Source of the DNA: Notolepis coatsorum
Lineage: Eukaryota > Chordata > Actinopteri > Aulopiformes > Paralepididae
Direction of reading: 5' to 3'
DNA length: 64,000 bases
Assembly: GCA_963971535.1 (NCBI GenBank)
Contig: OZ020586.1
Span: 71,382,048-71,446,047, forward strand
A program made the position numbers and the translations under genes. Positions 32,595 to 44,759 of this stretch are shown here, one piece after another; the stretch's first letter is position 1; each line of letters begins with the position of its first letter. Below the pieces are notes generated by a model. That model saw only the letters and a list, made by a program, of their open reading frames with translations, had not been told where the DNA came from and did no database searches.

Positions 32595-35500
32595 GTGAAA
32601 ATAAAAAGAGCCGTGACTCTAGAGCCCTTCAGTGAACATTTCGTATGGGGCAGGTTACAGAGTGTGAATAACATCTCAGCTGGTAGTGCTGTCATTCTGG
32701 AGCCCAGCTGTGTGAAGTCAAGACCGGGATCAGTCCTGATTGGGAAGACAGTGGCCCTGCTGAGGAATGATGGATGGCTGCCAATGAAGGTGATAAATCC
32801 CTCTGGTAGATCAGTGACCCTCAGATGAAATGCCAAGCTTGCTGACGTTTATCCATGCATGGCCTTGGAGGATTTTGACTGCTCTGAGGTGGATGACGAT
32901 TCACCACCCCTTTTGCAGCAACAGGTGCAGAGGGCAGATGATAACCACCGTGATGAATCGAGTCTGACTGATGATACATCCACCTTATCGGACAGATGTG
33001 ACAGAGAAGAGGAACCTGGTGGATGTGATGGCAGTCCTGATTCAGTCTTACATGGTTTAGGGTTGTCTGACATAGATCTTGATTCCTGTGATGTGTCCTC
33101 TTCGGGTAAAGAAAAACTTGTGCATCTGATAGCTCAGTACCAGTCTATATTTTCCAGGCATAAGTTAGACTGTGGAAGGGCTACAGGCTGTCTTCACCGG
33201 ATTCGACTCAGTGATGAGAAACCCTTTCGCTTGCCATACAGACGAGTTCCACCTAATCAGTATGAGAAGCTCAGGCTGGCGTTGAGTGAGATGGAAGAAC
33301 AAGAGATCATAAGGAAGTAAAATAGTGAGTTTGCTTCACCTTTGGTCATTGTTTGGAAGAAGTCGGGAGACCTGAGACTCTGTAATGACTTCCGATGGAT
33401 TAACGCACGCACCATCAAAGACACCCATCCTCTTCCACACCAGGCTGATGCTCTAGCAGCATTGGGTGGCAACGCCTACTTCTCCACCATGGACCTCACC
33501 TCCGGCTACTACAATGTTGAGATGCACGAGGATGACCGGAAGTATACAGCCTTTACATCGCCATTCGGACTATACGAATACAACCGCATGCCACAGGGTC
33601 TGTGCAACAGCCCTGCCACCTTCATGCGGATGATGCTTAACATCTTTGGGGATCAGAACTTCCTCAGTCTACTGTGCTATCTGGATGATGTCCTGGTGTT
33701 CGCGCCTACAGAAGACCTGGCCTTGGAGCGCCTGGAAATGGTCTTCGAACGATTTAAGGCTCACAACATTAAATTGGCTCCGAAGAAATGTCATTTCTTG
33801 CAGAGCTCTGTGAGGTTCCTGGGACATGTCGTTAGTTCTGATGGCATCGCTACGGACTCTGACAAGGTAAAAGCCATCACTGCGCTGACAGAAGCTGACC
33901 TCATGGAAGAATGTACAGAGATTCCATCACAGCGGAAGATCCGGTCATTTCTGGGAATGGTGGTATACTACCAGCAATTCATTGAGGGCTGTTCCGCCAT
34001 AGCCAAACCGCTGTTTGGACTTACGACTGGGAACAAGGCTCCTCGTTGGAAAGGGAAGAAACGCCGGCCTCCTCGACGGACAATGACTGCGGCAGATTGG
34101 ACAGATGAGTGCCGGGATGCTTTCCATCAGCTGAAGCAGGCCTTACTGGACCGGGTCGTTTTGGCCCATCCTGATTTCAGTGAATCTTTCCTGCTCTCAG
34201 TGGATGCCTCCAGTAATGGCCTTGGTGCAGTTTTGTCACAGGTGCCTGCGGGTGGGACAACAGCAAGACCAATTGCTTTCGCAAGCAAGTCGCTCACCTA
34301 TACACAGTCGAAGTATCCTGCGCATAGACTGGAATTTTTTGCTATGAAATGGGCAGTCTGTGACAAGTTCCACCATTGGTTGAGGGGACACCAGTTCACA
34401 GTATGGACTGACAACAACCCGTTAACGTACATCTTGTCCAAGGCAAAACTGGATGCGTGTGAACAGAGATGGGTTGCTAAGCTAGCCCCATACCAGTTTG
34501 ACATCAAATACATCCCTGGTCCCAAAAATATTGTTGCAGATGCCCTGAGCAGAGAGCCTTTCATCCGGCCTAGTGCACTCCATCGTCTGACGAGGGTTGC
34601 GTATAAGGCATTGCTGGGTGAAGCTGACGCTGTGCGCACAGAACAGGTTCAGGATGTGTTCCGTTGGTCTAATCATCCATTCGACGTGACCTCCGATGTT
34701 GAGCCTGCGGTGGCATGCCAGTGTGTGACTGTTTCCCAACCTGGTGCCCTTTCGAGACAGGAAGTAGCAGCTGTTTTTGAGTCACACAAGCTGCAAAACA
34801 GTGATATGGGGCCCCATGCGCTGCTGCTGCCACAGCTTCCTCAGATAGTCATGCCATCAGAAGAGATTGGTGGAGAGGTGCTGTCACATGATCAACTCAT
34901 GAATAAGCAAAAAGATGACCATGTGTTAAACAAAGTGATTTCCTTTGTGGAGAGAGGACAAAGACCTTCAAGAAGAGAGCGTGCTCAGGAGTCTGTTGAT
35001 GTCCTTCGGTCACTGAGGGGCTGGGATAAGCTAACAATGAGGAGGGGTGTGCTGTATCGCCTGTCAAGGAACACAGTTACAAAGAAGAAGATGTATCTGT
35101 ATGTGGTCCCCGCTTCGCTGCAAGCCATGGTGCTGAAAGGTGTCCATGACGAGGCTGGTCACCAGGGCCAACAGCGGATTTTGTACCTTACCAGACAGCG
35201 GTTCTACTGGCAAGGCCTGGAGAAAGATGTGAGGGAGTATGTGAGGTGCTGTCGGCGATGCGTGATGAGCAAGACTCCTGAGCCTGAAGCCAGAGCACCA
35301 TTGGAGAACATCATAACGACTGAGCCCCTTGAACTTGTGAGCATAGACTTCTGGTGTGCTGAGGATTCTGCAAACAAGTCCTTGGATGTGCTTGTCGCTA
35401 CGGACCACTTCACCAAGATGGCACACGCCTTTTTGTGCCCAAATCAAACTGCTAAGGCTGTGGCTCATCAGTTGTGGCATAACTATTTCTGCGTGTATGG

Positions 35501-36404
35501 TTTTCCGAGACGCATTCACTCCGATAGGGGAGCCAATTTTGAGAGTGCTTTGATCACTGAGCTCTTGAATGTTGCTGGTGTTCAAAAGTCCCACACCACA
35601 CCTTATCATCCAATGGGCAATGGATCATGTGAGAGGATGAATAGGACTCTGGGAAACATGATAAGGGCTCTGCCTCCAAAGGCAAAGCACAGATGGCCGC
35701 AGGCACTCAAGTCTCTCACATTCGCCTACAATTGCACTATCCATGAGACCACCGGATATGCACCATTCTTGCTAATGTTTGGCAGAATACCGAGACTGCC
35801 TGTTGACATGGTCTTCAGTACGGTTCTGGACAACCCTGAGGTTGTGAACTATGATAAGTACATCCAGCTCTTGCGGAAGGATCTGAAGGAAGCTATGGGA
35901 ATAGCACAAGCCACGGCAGTCAAGCAGTTGAGGAGGCATGGTGACATATACAACCGAAAAGTTCGGGGAGCACCTGTCGAAGTTGGTGACCGGGTATTGT
36001 TGGCCAACAAGGGAGAGCGTGGTAAACGAAAGCTTGCTGATCGGTGGGAGAACACCATCTACCATGTTGTTGGGATGAATGTTGACAGTCACACTTTCAA
36101 GATTCAGCATGGCTCCACTGGCCAAGTGAAAACAGTGCATAGGAATCTGATAACACCAGTCAACTTCCTCCCGATCTCAGATGCTGCTTCTGAGGAGGAG
36201 ATGGACATGTCTGACATGTCTGAGTCTGAAGATCTCAGTGAGCGGCGTAACCATGAAGATGAGGATGGAGTTTCATCGGTTTCTGCTGAGTACAGAACCA
36301 GTGTTAACCAGTGTTATCCAAAGCGACTTACAAGTTCTGTACGACAAGCCATCAGGAAGGGCACAACTCTATCAGCTGAGCAACAATGTTCATCAAAGTG
36401 TTGA
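32595..36404 (+). pseudogene. Ty3/gypsy retrotransposon pol, 5'-truncated, two stops
   Basis: One reading frame runs 32595-36404, broken only by TGA at 32826-32828 and TAA at 33318-33320. The first piece is the region between protease and reverse transcriptase (EPFSEHFVWGRL). From 33342 (1,020 codons) it has reverse transcriptase (RLCNDFRWINARTI, YLDD near residue 112), RNase H (SVDASSNGLGAVLS near 285), an HHCC zinc region near 601-645, integrase Asp669/Asp728/Glu764 (DD35E) and a GPY/F-like module. Gag, the protease core and a 5' LTR are missing. The position within rims2 intron 2 is antisense to the host gene. Confidence 0.9.
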
Positions 36405-36469
36405 GTGCTACAGTGTAGGTTAGTTTATTAGGACAAGTGCATGACAGTACGGTTAGTTAGGGTTAGATT

Positions 36470-37011
36470 TTTTTTTATTTTTTTTTTATTATTATTTTTT
36501 TTTTAAATTCAGATAATGGTTGAAGAAGTGCGTCTTTAGTCGACGGCGAAAGATTGGACGTGATTCGGCTGTCCTAACTGGGGTGGGTAGTTCATTCCAC
36601 CATTGTGGGGCAAGGACTGAGAATAGGCGACTTCTCTTTGATGACCCTCCCGGAGCTTGGATAGGAGTAGGTCTGAGGCGGCCAGAATATGCAGAGCGTA
36701 GGGGTCTTGAGGGTGTGTAGTTAGAGACCATTGACCGGAGGTAGGGGGGAGCGGTTCCCTTTGCCGCACGGTATGCTAGGTCAAGGGCCTTGAAGCGGAT
36801 TCGTGCAGCAATGGGGAGCCAGTGCAGGTCCCTAAGAAATGGGGTGACATGGGCCGACTTCGGTAGGTTTGAGATCAGGCGGGCCGCTGTGTTCTGAATG
36901 AGTTGAAGAGGCTTAGTGGCAGTGGCCGGGAGGCCAGCGAGCAGTGCATTGCAGTAGTCGAGGCGGGAGATGACTGTTGATTGGACGAGGAGTTGGGTGG
37001 CTTCTTTTGTA
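36470..37011 (-). mobile_element. LINE (L2/CR1-type) ORF2 C-terminal fragment
   Basis: The minus-strand frame contains STVISRLDYCNALLAGLPAT, then HVTPFLRDLHWLPIAARIRF and APQWWNELPTPVRTAESRP. This is a standard C-terminus for fish L2/CR1 LINEs. The 3' end is at the left, beside an A/T-rich run at 36470-36510. The right edge falls in the LTR-like sequence, indicating insertion into it. Confidence 0.8.
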
Positions 37012-37868
37012 CAGAGTGATTTCAACACAGTCTGGACTTCTGCTTTTAAACAGGGCAGGCTCTTAATGGCTCACTTAGCAAATCAGTTGCTACTAGTAAA
37101 CAGGAAACAAAATGGCCGTTTTAAACACGCCCCTTTAATCAAGTCAGCTGGTTCCTCACTTTTAAGATTCACTAATAAACTTAAAATGGCTTACCCTAGT
37201 TTTCAGTATAAAGCAATGTTTCTCAGTGAGTGTGTCCTGTCCTTCCTTAACAGAGCTCAGTACAGAGTGATTTCAACACAGTCTGGACTTCTGCTTTTAA
37301 ACAGGGCAGGCTCTTAATGGCTCACTTAGCAAATCAGTTGCTACTAGTAAACAGGAAACAGTCCCTTAATGGGGGCACTTAACTAAACAAAATGGCCGTT
37401 TTAAACACGCCCCTTTAATCAAGTCAGCTGGTTCCTCACTTTTAAGATTCACTAATAAACTTAAAATGGCTTACCCTAGTTTTCAGTATAAAGCAATGTT
37501 TCTCAGTGAGTGTGTCCTGTCCTTCCTTAACAGAGCTCAGTACAGAGTGTTGGCCTACGGCTACTTGCCACTTTGTGTGGATTCTGCCTTGTGTTGGCCT
37601 TATTACCACTTCGTGGGGATTGCAGTGTTGTATTGGTTGTTTGAACCAGTGTGCCATGTAAGTGGCTTGTGTGCTGTGACACATTGATCATTTGTGTTTA
37701 CCTTGTTTGTTCTCCTCTATCCCCTTTTCCTTGTTAAATATCGTGGTGGGTTTTCATTCCCCTTCGGTTGTAATAAATACCATTTAACTTTTGGAAAACA
37801 TCTCTATTATTTCGTACATACCGGGACCTGTGCTTAAAGCACGCACTGGACGGGCTGGCTTCACAACA
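37012..37868 (+). repeat. Probable gypsy 3' LTR remnant with internal duplication
   Basis: A block starting TACAGAGTGATTTCAACACA is present twice (about 37012-37258 and 37260-37546), with a 32-bp length difference between copies, and a third partial start lies at 37547. Downstream there is AATAAATACC near 37771 and a possible LTR end at GGCTTCACA near 37868. The position just after the pol pseudogene suggests its 3' LTR, but no 5' partner is in the window to confirm it. Confidence 0.45.
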
Positions 37869-37904
37869 GCCCGCTCCAGGTATAATTTGTTTGGTCATCA
37901 GACC

Positions 37905-38285
37905 TTTTGTTGTGACAGGATGTCTCGAGTGTTAGTGTGTTGATATACAGATTGCAGTGACTGTTCTACCCCATACTGGATATGAGCATGACTGACGCCA
38001 TGGATCCGCTTCATGCGGTCTTCTGTCTGACCTACAACGTCTAACCATGCCCGCTCTACTTCAACCTGTTCTGGGAACACAGGAGCTCTCTAACCCGGTC
38101 CCGGTCTCCCTGTCTCTCTGTGAGTGGATGTCTCGAGGTGATGGTCAAGGTGGTGTGATCTTCCCTGCACCGTCCTTGATGTGGCTAACAGCGTCAACTG
38201 CAGCGGCTATTCTTCCTCAAACCAGTTCTGATTCCATGTGATCTTGGGCTCTACAAATACATTTGATTTGATTTGATTCACACTT
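37905..38285 (+). mobile_element. Interspersed repeat with (TGATT)n tail
   Basis: It shares sequence with about 32000-32050. It ends in GATCTTGGGCTCTACAAATA followed by repeated TTTGATTTGATT, the same tail type as 2846-2890. It is a SINE/LINE 3' end of unknown family. Bases 38286-38993 hold nothing I recognise. Confidence 0.5.
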
Positions 38286-39009
38286 AACTGGTATTAACTG
38301 TTTTTACTATTAAACCAATTTTGATCAGAAGATCCGTCTATGATATACACCACAATATATCCTAATAAAAAAAGTTATTCGAATAATATAAGCCGACTGT
38401 TCATTCATTACGCACATAGGCTATACAGTGTGCGTGCGTGTGTGTGTGCACTGAGGCAGGTGGCCAGGAGCGTGCAACAAGATGGTATAAATATGGAATA
38501 TTAATAGTCTATTCCACTAATAGCTATATCCATGCGATTGGGTTTAGTTCTTATTTATTTATCCACTGTCATTTGCAGTGTTGGTTTAGTGCTTGTATTT
38601 ATTTTCAGACATCACGACGCCTCTTGAAGCATGACTGTAAATGGAAAACGTAATTTTTTCTCATACAAATATTGTCGTAATTTTTATTATTATTATGATT
38701 ATTTAATTCCAAGGATGTCTGTAGAATCGACGTGAACGCAATGATTCCTCCCAAAAAAAGCCCTTAAGAACACGGCGCACACCAGTCTGTCCGACTTACG
38801 ACTACTCTTCAGCACTCCTAAATCTTGCTCTTAGCTACGAGCGAATCCCCGTTCGTGAATCCCAAAATCGTCCCGAAAAGGTCTTAAGTGGAGCTACGAC
38901 AAAAAAAATCTTAACTTTTGTCTTAAGTCCATTGGTGAATAAGACCCATTATCTATGCTGTGGTATTGTTACGGTTCCACCTACAATCCTCTCTGCCTCC
39001 GTCACACAC

Positions 39010-40377
39010 CTCTGTGTCTGTCTCTAACCCTGTGTCTGTCTCTAACCCCGTGTCTGTCTCTAACCCTGTGTCTGTCTCTAACCCTGTGTCTGTCTCTAAC
39101 CCTGTGTCTGTCTCTAACCCTGTGTCTGTCTCTAACCCCGTGTCTGTCTCTAACCCTGTGTCTGTCTCTAACCCTGTGTCTGTCTCTAACCCCGTGTCTG
39201 TCTCTAACCCTGTGTCTGTCTCTAACCCTGTGTCTGTCTCTAACCCTGTGTCTGTCTCTAACCCTGTGTCTGTCTCTAACCCTGTGTCTGTCTGTCTCTA
39301 ACCCTGTGTCTGTCTCTAACCCTGTGTCTGTCTCTAACCCTGTGTCTGTCTCTAACCCTGTGTCTGTCTCTAACCCTGTGTCTGTCTCTAACCCTGTGTC
39401 TGTCTCTAACCCTGTGTCTGTCTCTAACCCCGTGTCTGTCTCTAACCCCGTGTCTGTCTCTAACCCTGTGTCTGTCTCTAACCCTGTGTCTGTCTCTAAC
39501 CCGTGTCTGTCTCTAACCCCGTGTCTGTCTCTAACCCTGTGTCTGTCTCTAACCCTGTGTCTGTCTCTAACCCTGTGTCTGTCTCTAACCCTGTGTCTGT
39601 CTCTAACCCTGTGTCTGTCTCTAACCCCGTGTCTGTCTCTAACCCCGTGTCTGTCTCTAACCCCGTGTCTGTCTCTAACCCCGTGTCTGTCTCTAACTCT
39701 GTGTCTGTCTCTAACCCTGTGTCTGTCTCTAACCCCGTGTCTGTCTCTAACCCCGTGTCTGTCTCTAACCCCGTGTCTGTCTCTAACCCTGTGTCTGTCT
39801 CTAACCCTGTGTCTGTCTCTAACCCCGTGTCTGTCTCTAACCCTGTGTCTGTCTCTAACCCTATGTCTGTCTCTAACCCCGTGTCTGTCTCTAACTCTGT
39901 GTCTGTCTCTAACCCTGTGTCTGTCTCTAACCTGTGTCTGTCTCTAACCCTGTGTCTGTCTCTAACCCTGTGTCTGTCTCTAACCCCGTGTCTGTCTCTA
40001 ACCCTGTGTCTGTCTCTAACCCCGTGTCTGTCTCTAACCCTGTGTCTGTCTCTAACCCTGTGTCTGTCTCTAACCCCGTGTCTGTCTCTAACCCCGTGTC
40101 TGTCTCTAACCCCGTGTCTGTCTCTAACCCTGTGTCTGTCTCTAACCCTGTGTCTGTCTCTAACCCTGTGTCTGTCTCTAACCCTGTGTCTGTCTCTAAC
40201 CCCGTGTCTGTCTCTAACCCCGTGTCTGTCTCTAACCCTGTGTCTGTCTCTAACCCCTGTGTCTGTCTCTAACCCCGTGTCTGTCTCTAACCCTGTGTCT
40301 GTCTCTAACCCCTGTGTCTGTCTCTAACCCCGTGTCTGTCTCTAACCCCGTGTCTGTCTCTAACCCCGTGTCTGTCC
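39010..40377. repeat. Minisatellite, 18-bp unit, about 76 copies
   Basis: TGTGTCTGTCTCTAACCC units with frequent T/C variation and occasional 1-bp or 4-bp length changes. The long frames across it are repeat translations. The TAACCC inside the unit is not telomeric because the spacing is 18 bp. Confidence 0.97.
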
Positions 40378-40849
40378 CATTCATGATGTCCCATGAAAGT
40401 CATCACGGTGATGGATGGAGACTCTGCACCTGCCTGCTAATCACCACACCACCCTACAAGATACCAGGATCTCCATGCATCAGCTTCAGATCTTCGTTTC
40501 TATGTTAACCCTATTCCCGTTGTGTTTTCGTGTATCCACCCGTTCCGTGAATTTTTTTTTACGTCTCATGTTTTCGTGTTTTTTTTTCGTGTTTTTTCGT
40601 GTGTGCCTGCCTTCGTTCTGCTGTGAAGACTTATTTTTGTTTTTCTCCTCTGTTGTCTTCACAGCTTCACTCCCGTGCTCCCCACCGGTCACGGGCATCC
40701 ACCCGCCAGGCTCAAGACGCACACACACACACACACACACACACACCGCATTGATTTTTGCAACGTATTATTAAATGCCCTACGGGGTTGAACATTCTCC
40801 TGTCTCCCGTGTTGTGCATTTGAGCCTACCGGTTACCAGTTCCTAACAG
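40378..40849. other. Intronic sequence without recognised genes
   Basis: T-rich sequence at 40550-40640 and a short (CA)n at 40718-40746. No exon or complete element was identified. Confidence 0.5.
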
Positions 40850-41114
40850 TTATATAATGTTAGCACACATTATATATGGTGTGGTATATAACGTTAGCAC
40901 ACATTATCTATGGTGTGGTATATATGGGTCATTCCAGAATTGGAGGACAATTAGGCATCAATACTTTTGAAAAATGGACCCTTTATTTGATCATTTTCTG
41001 TTATGTATTTCATAAAAACAGGTATTAAACCATCAAATAATTGGATTCGTCCAGCTCAGGCATCAAAGGTACACTTTTTATGATACGTTTTATTTGTTGT
41101 GTGCTATGTTTGCC

Positions 41115-41482
41115 GCAACCCTGTTACAAATACTCAGGAAGCTGAAAAAAGTACATTTAAAAATATTTTCAATAAATCCTTTACAATTAAGTAAAGAAAG
41201 TCACATGCTTACTGAATACTGATTTAATTTCAGATAAGACTTCACTTATATTAATTTAAGCAACTTTGAAATCGATCTTGCCCAACTTTTCAATAGTCAC
41301 ATCTTTCTTTTTACTAATTTCAGTATTTAATTTCAAATATTTGTTCAAATACATTATGCATTTAATCATGCAAACTATTACATTTACAATAGGTTAAACC
41401 ACTGTGAGCTGAGAAAATCATGTATGATTATTTGAATAAAAATGATATGGCAACAGCCTTCAAATTAGAGTAACAGGGTTGC
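41115..41482. promoter_or_regulatory. Subterminal 13-bp motifs, left side
   Basis: Two copies of GTAACAGGGTTGC: inverted at 41115-41127 and direct at 41470-41482. They are possible transposase-binding sites. Confidence 0.6.
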
Positions 41483-41886
41483 GCTAAGTAACAGTTACTT
41501 TACTTTTGATTGTAGATCATGACATATGTGACAAATACATACTCAGGACCACAGGAATGTTGTTTAATAATATTATTTTATTTTGGGACTCAACAGGATG
41601 AGTAGGAATGATACAAAATAAACATGTCAACAAAACCACAAACTGGATCAGAATAGGCCAACAACCTGGCATTCTTGCTGCATTCCTCACCTGAATAAGC
41701 ATATCAACAATAGTAATGAACTGATATATTGGGAATAATACAAAATAAACATGTCAACAAAACCACAAACTGGATCAGAACAGGCCAACAACCTGGCATT
41801 CTTGCTGCATTCCTCACCTGAATGAGCATATCAAAAATAGTAATGAACTGATCAATCTTTTAGAAAGCTGATTTTATGTTCAGATT

Positions 41887-44655
41887 TCATTTTTCGTGGC
41901 TGGCCAGAGTATCCCATACCTCTCTTGCTATAGCCATGTGGCGCAAGGTAACATTCTCTAGGGGAGGAATGAGGGTCAGCATATCCTCTGAGGGATACCA
42001 GTGGAGATCATCCCTCAATGGCCAGAAAAAAACGGTTTGCCCCCACTCTATGCATACATTTCACTTGGCAGTGAGTCTCATTCACCTCCTGGATGATCCC
42101 AGGGTAGATGGTGTGGTCGTACAGCAGGGCACACCATTTCCCCACAACGCCTGGACTGAGCCACTGCACTTCTTCACATACACATGTGCTGTGTATGGGG
42201 TCTTCTGTGTGGTCATCTGTGGGATTAAAGCTGAAGATTTTTGGCAATCACACTCCAGATTCCCTGTTGCAGAACATATGCAGCTGACATCGTGGTAGAG
42301 CATTTTCCCAGGTGAAAGAGTGACCACCTGGTGGAGCCTCATAGTGGACGGTACGGCTGGAAGGTCAGCTGGCATTTCTTTCACTGCATTATCCACAGCT
42401 TGCTCCTGAATGTAAAACAATTTCACTTTTGATTGTTCCTTACTCTGAGCTTGGTACAATGGTACAGGGACAGTGCCGTAGGGATATCAACTCCTTGGGC
42501 GACAAGCCTGTCGGCCCTCCTCTGCAATGTGCCACCCACACCATCTCGGACACCTTTTCCATGGCTGGCTTCAAAGTAGTTCCATGATCGTCTTGTAAAC
42601 CCCCTTTTGAAGATTTCAGTACAAAACAGGTAAAAATTGCCACGCTGCTTGTACTGTGTGCAGGGTCCGTCGCTAAGAAAATGGATGGTTTTCACATCTG
42701 GGAGTTTCTCTCTGATTTCCCTCAGGATGGGCTGCAGGTGTTGCCATATGGCAGGTGGTCCCTTCAGTCTGGATGCTGATACAGTGCAGAAGGAGGTAGG
42801 GGCAGATGCCTCCCCCACATAGTAAACCCCAGTGTGCAAAGTGGCCTGTTGGTGTGATGCACCAAAATGGACAGCCTGTACTTCAGTGCTGTACTTGCAG
42901 CTGTAGTTCTCTGAGAAGTCGATATGGACTGCACATTCATTTGCAGGGAGGTCCAGCTTCAGGGCCCGTGAGAAAGCATATTGCTGCCTGATGTTGTAGA
43001 GATGGCGCCTGAACTTCTGGAGCAAAATCTGAAACGTTTCCACCAGCTCTTCTTGGGAGTATTCAAATTCTTTTTTCAAAGTGACCTTTGAGGCTGCTCC
43101 AGGATAATTTTTGTGCTCTTTGTCCACAGTGGCCCACTGAAGGTAGGAGACAGATCGGTGGCTCTGTAGTGGCTTGTGAGTGTATAGGTATTGTTGCTGC
43201 AGTTCTCACATTCCCCATACATACATTGCTTGCTTGTGGTGTCACACATGATGGCTTGTGTCAGGCTCTCCAAGTCACGTACTTCCTCAGCTACAGCTGT
43301 GTGGAACAACAGGGTTCTCCTTAGGGTTGTGACCGAGATGTGTCGAATCAACTTGTTGACTTTGGATCTTGGAGATGGATTGTTCTTTTTCAAACATTGG
43401 AGTCGCTTTCTGTATTTTGCTGCCCTCTGTTCAGCTTTCCTCAACGTATCCTGTACTTTCTGGAACTCCCTGTTTAACTTTGCTTTGGTAGCCCTCAATG
43501 TTCTTCTCCCAGCATCACGTTGCCTAAAAGAAAGATATAAACATAAATGCATTGTCACATAATCATTTCACTTGCATGGACTTTTTCCCAATTGTAGTTT
43601 TGCACCAAACAAAGTAATTACCAGGATTAGATGGGCCTAATAATTACTGAGTACATATATCAAGTAAATTAAATGGTAAATGGTGCATTTACTGTATAGC
43701 ACTTTTATCCAAAGCACTTTACAATGTTTTGTAAAAGATTTAATGATATCTTTTTAAATTAAATTACCTTGAAGTCCCAGTTTGAGAGCTGGTATTCTGG
43801 CCTGACTGGAACGTCTGGACTGACTGGGGCATCAGGGCTGACTGGAGGGGTGTTCAATCCTTCAAGTACACTTTTCCTGGCATCACTCCTCTTATGAGCC
43901 TTCCATTTTTTACATTGGGCACGCTGCTCTCTCATACTGCAGTCTTTTAGCCTTTTCTTCTTCCCTGTTTCTACATCTTTTCTCCACTTATCTTTCTCTT
44001 TTTCTAAGTACTGCTGTCTCCTCTGTTCATCAGCATCACGCCTGGCACGGTAGCGCCTCTGATTTTCAGCAGTGCTCAATGGTGTGGAAGAACTCTGTAG
44101 AAATCAATTACATTTCAAACAAAATGTCTATTAACCTTTGATAAAATAATGATTTGGGTAACACCTTACATTAAGTCTGCATTCACTACTATTAGGCACT
44201 AATAACATAGTTGTTATTAGTACACGTAAGTACAGTTAGTTACAGATGGAACAAGACATCTAATAATTACAAAGAAATGTGTGTAATTACACATGTTCAT
44301 GTTCTACTTCTGTAAAGACATACTGCTGAACTGAAGGAGATGCAACCCTGTTACTGTACTGCAACCCTGTTACTCTAATTATAGTAACAGGGTTGCAAGT
44401 AACAGGGTTGCAAATCAATGCTAATGTTAGCTTTTACTTCAGGAAAAGATGCTAGCTGAGGAATGTAAGTTACTGTCAATGTCGAGGTTAAACATAGTTA
44501 TATGAATAAAGAAAGATACATTTGAAATAAATGTGTCTTATTGTGATAATATGAGTAACAGGGTTGTGTTGGCTAGAGTGACACAGTCAATCAAGGCTGA
44601 AAAGATTAGAAAAATATAAAAAGTAGAAGAGAGGACTTACCTTTGGTCTAGCCAT
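41887..44655 (-). pseudogene. DDE-like transposase gene of the transposon, frameshifted
   Basis: Exon 1 is 44641-44655 (MARPK) with a GTAAGT donor. Exon 2 is 43768-44094, basic and Arg/Lys-rich (SSSTPLSTAENQRRYRARRD). A third coding block runs from about 43523 to a stop at 41887-41889. That block has a coiled-coil-like basic stretch, a Cys cluster (CDTTSKQCMYGECENC), then AVHIDFSENYSCKY, IHFLSDGPCTQYKQRGNFYL and YFEASHGKGVRDGVGG. The two Asp and later Glu/His-rich motifs look like a DDE nuclease core, which is inference. The reading frame shifts near 43145, at 42452-42467 (8-bp duplication), in an A/T run near 42238 and in a T run near 42030. The exon 2 to 3 junction is also out of phase. It is not functional as it stands. 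Confidence 0.75.
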
Positions 44656-44759
44656 TTTGTTAGCAGATGGCTTGATGATGTCATTTCCTGTGTCATGTGA
44701 CTCACTGTTTTTATTTTTTCCCCTCTATCAGGTGAAATAGGTTTCGGTAACAGGGTTGC
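44342..44759. promoter_or_regulatory. Cluster of six 13-bp motifs near the transposase start
   Basis: GTAACAGGGTTGC occurs inverted at 44342-44354 and 44361-44373, and direct at 44384-44396, 44399-44411, 44555-44567 (last base T) and 44747-44759. The cluster surrounds exon 1 of the transposase pseudogene, so it may combine binding and promoter roles. Confidence 0.6.

Noticed and set aside
39010-40377. Interstitial telomere because of TAACCC
   Set aside because: TAACCC appears once per 18-bp unit, never in tandem TTAGGG register.
38955-40508. Long open frames (up to 330 codons) of repeating CLSLTL or SVSNPV
   Set aside because: They are translations of an 18-bp minisatellite; 18 is a multiple of three, so all frames stay open without any coding selection.
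42008-44079. Host gene encoded on the minus strand
   Set aside because: The frames lie entirely within the 24-bp inverted termini at 40925 and 45153, so they belong to the transposon and not to the host.
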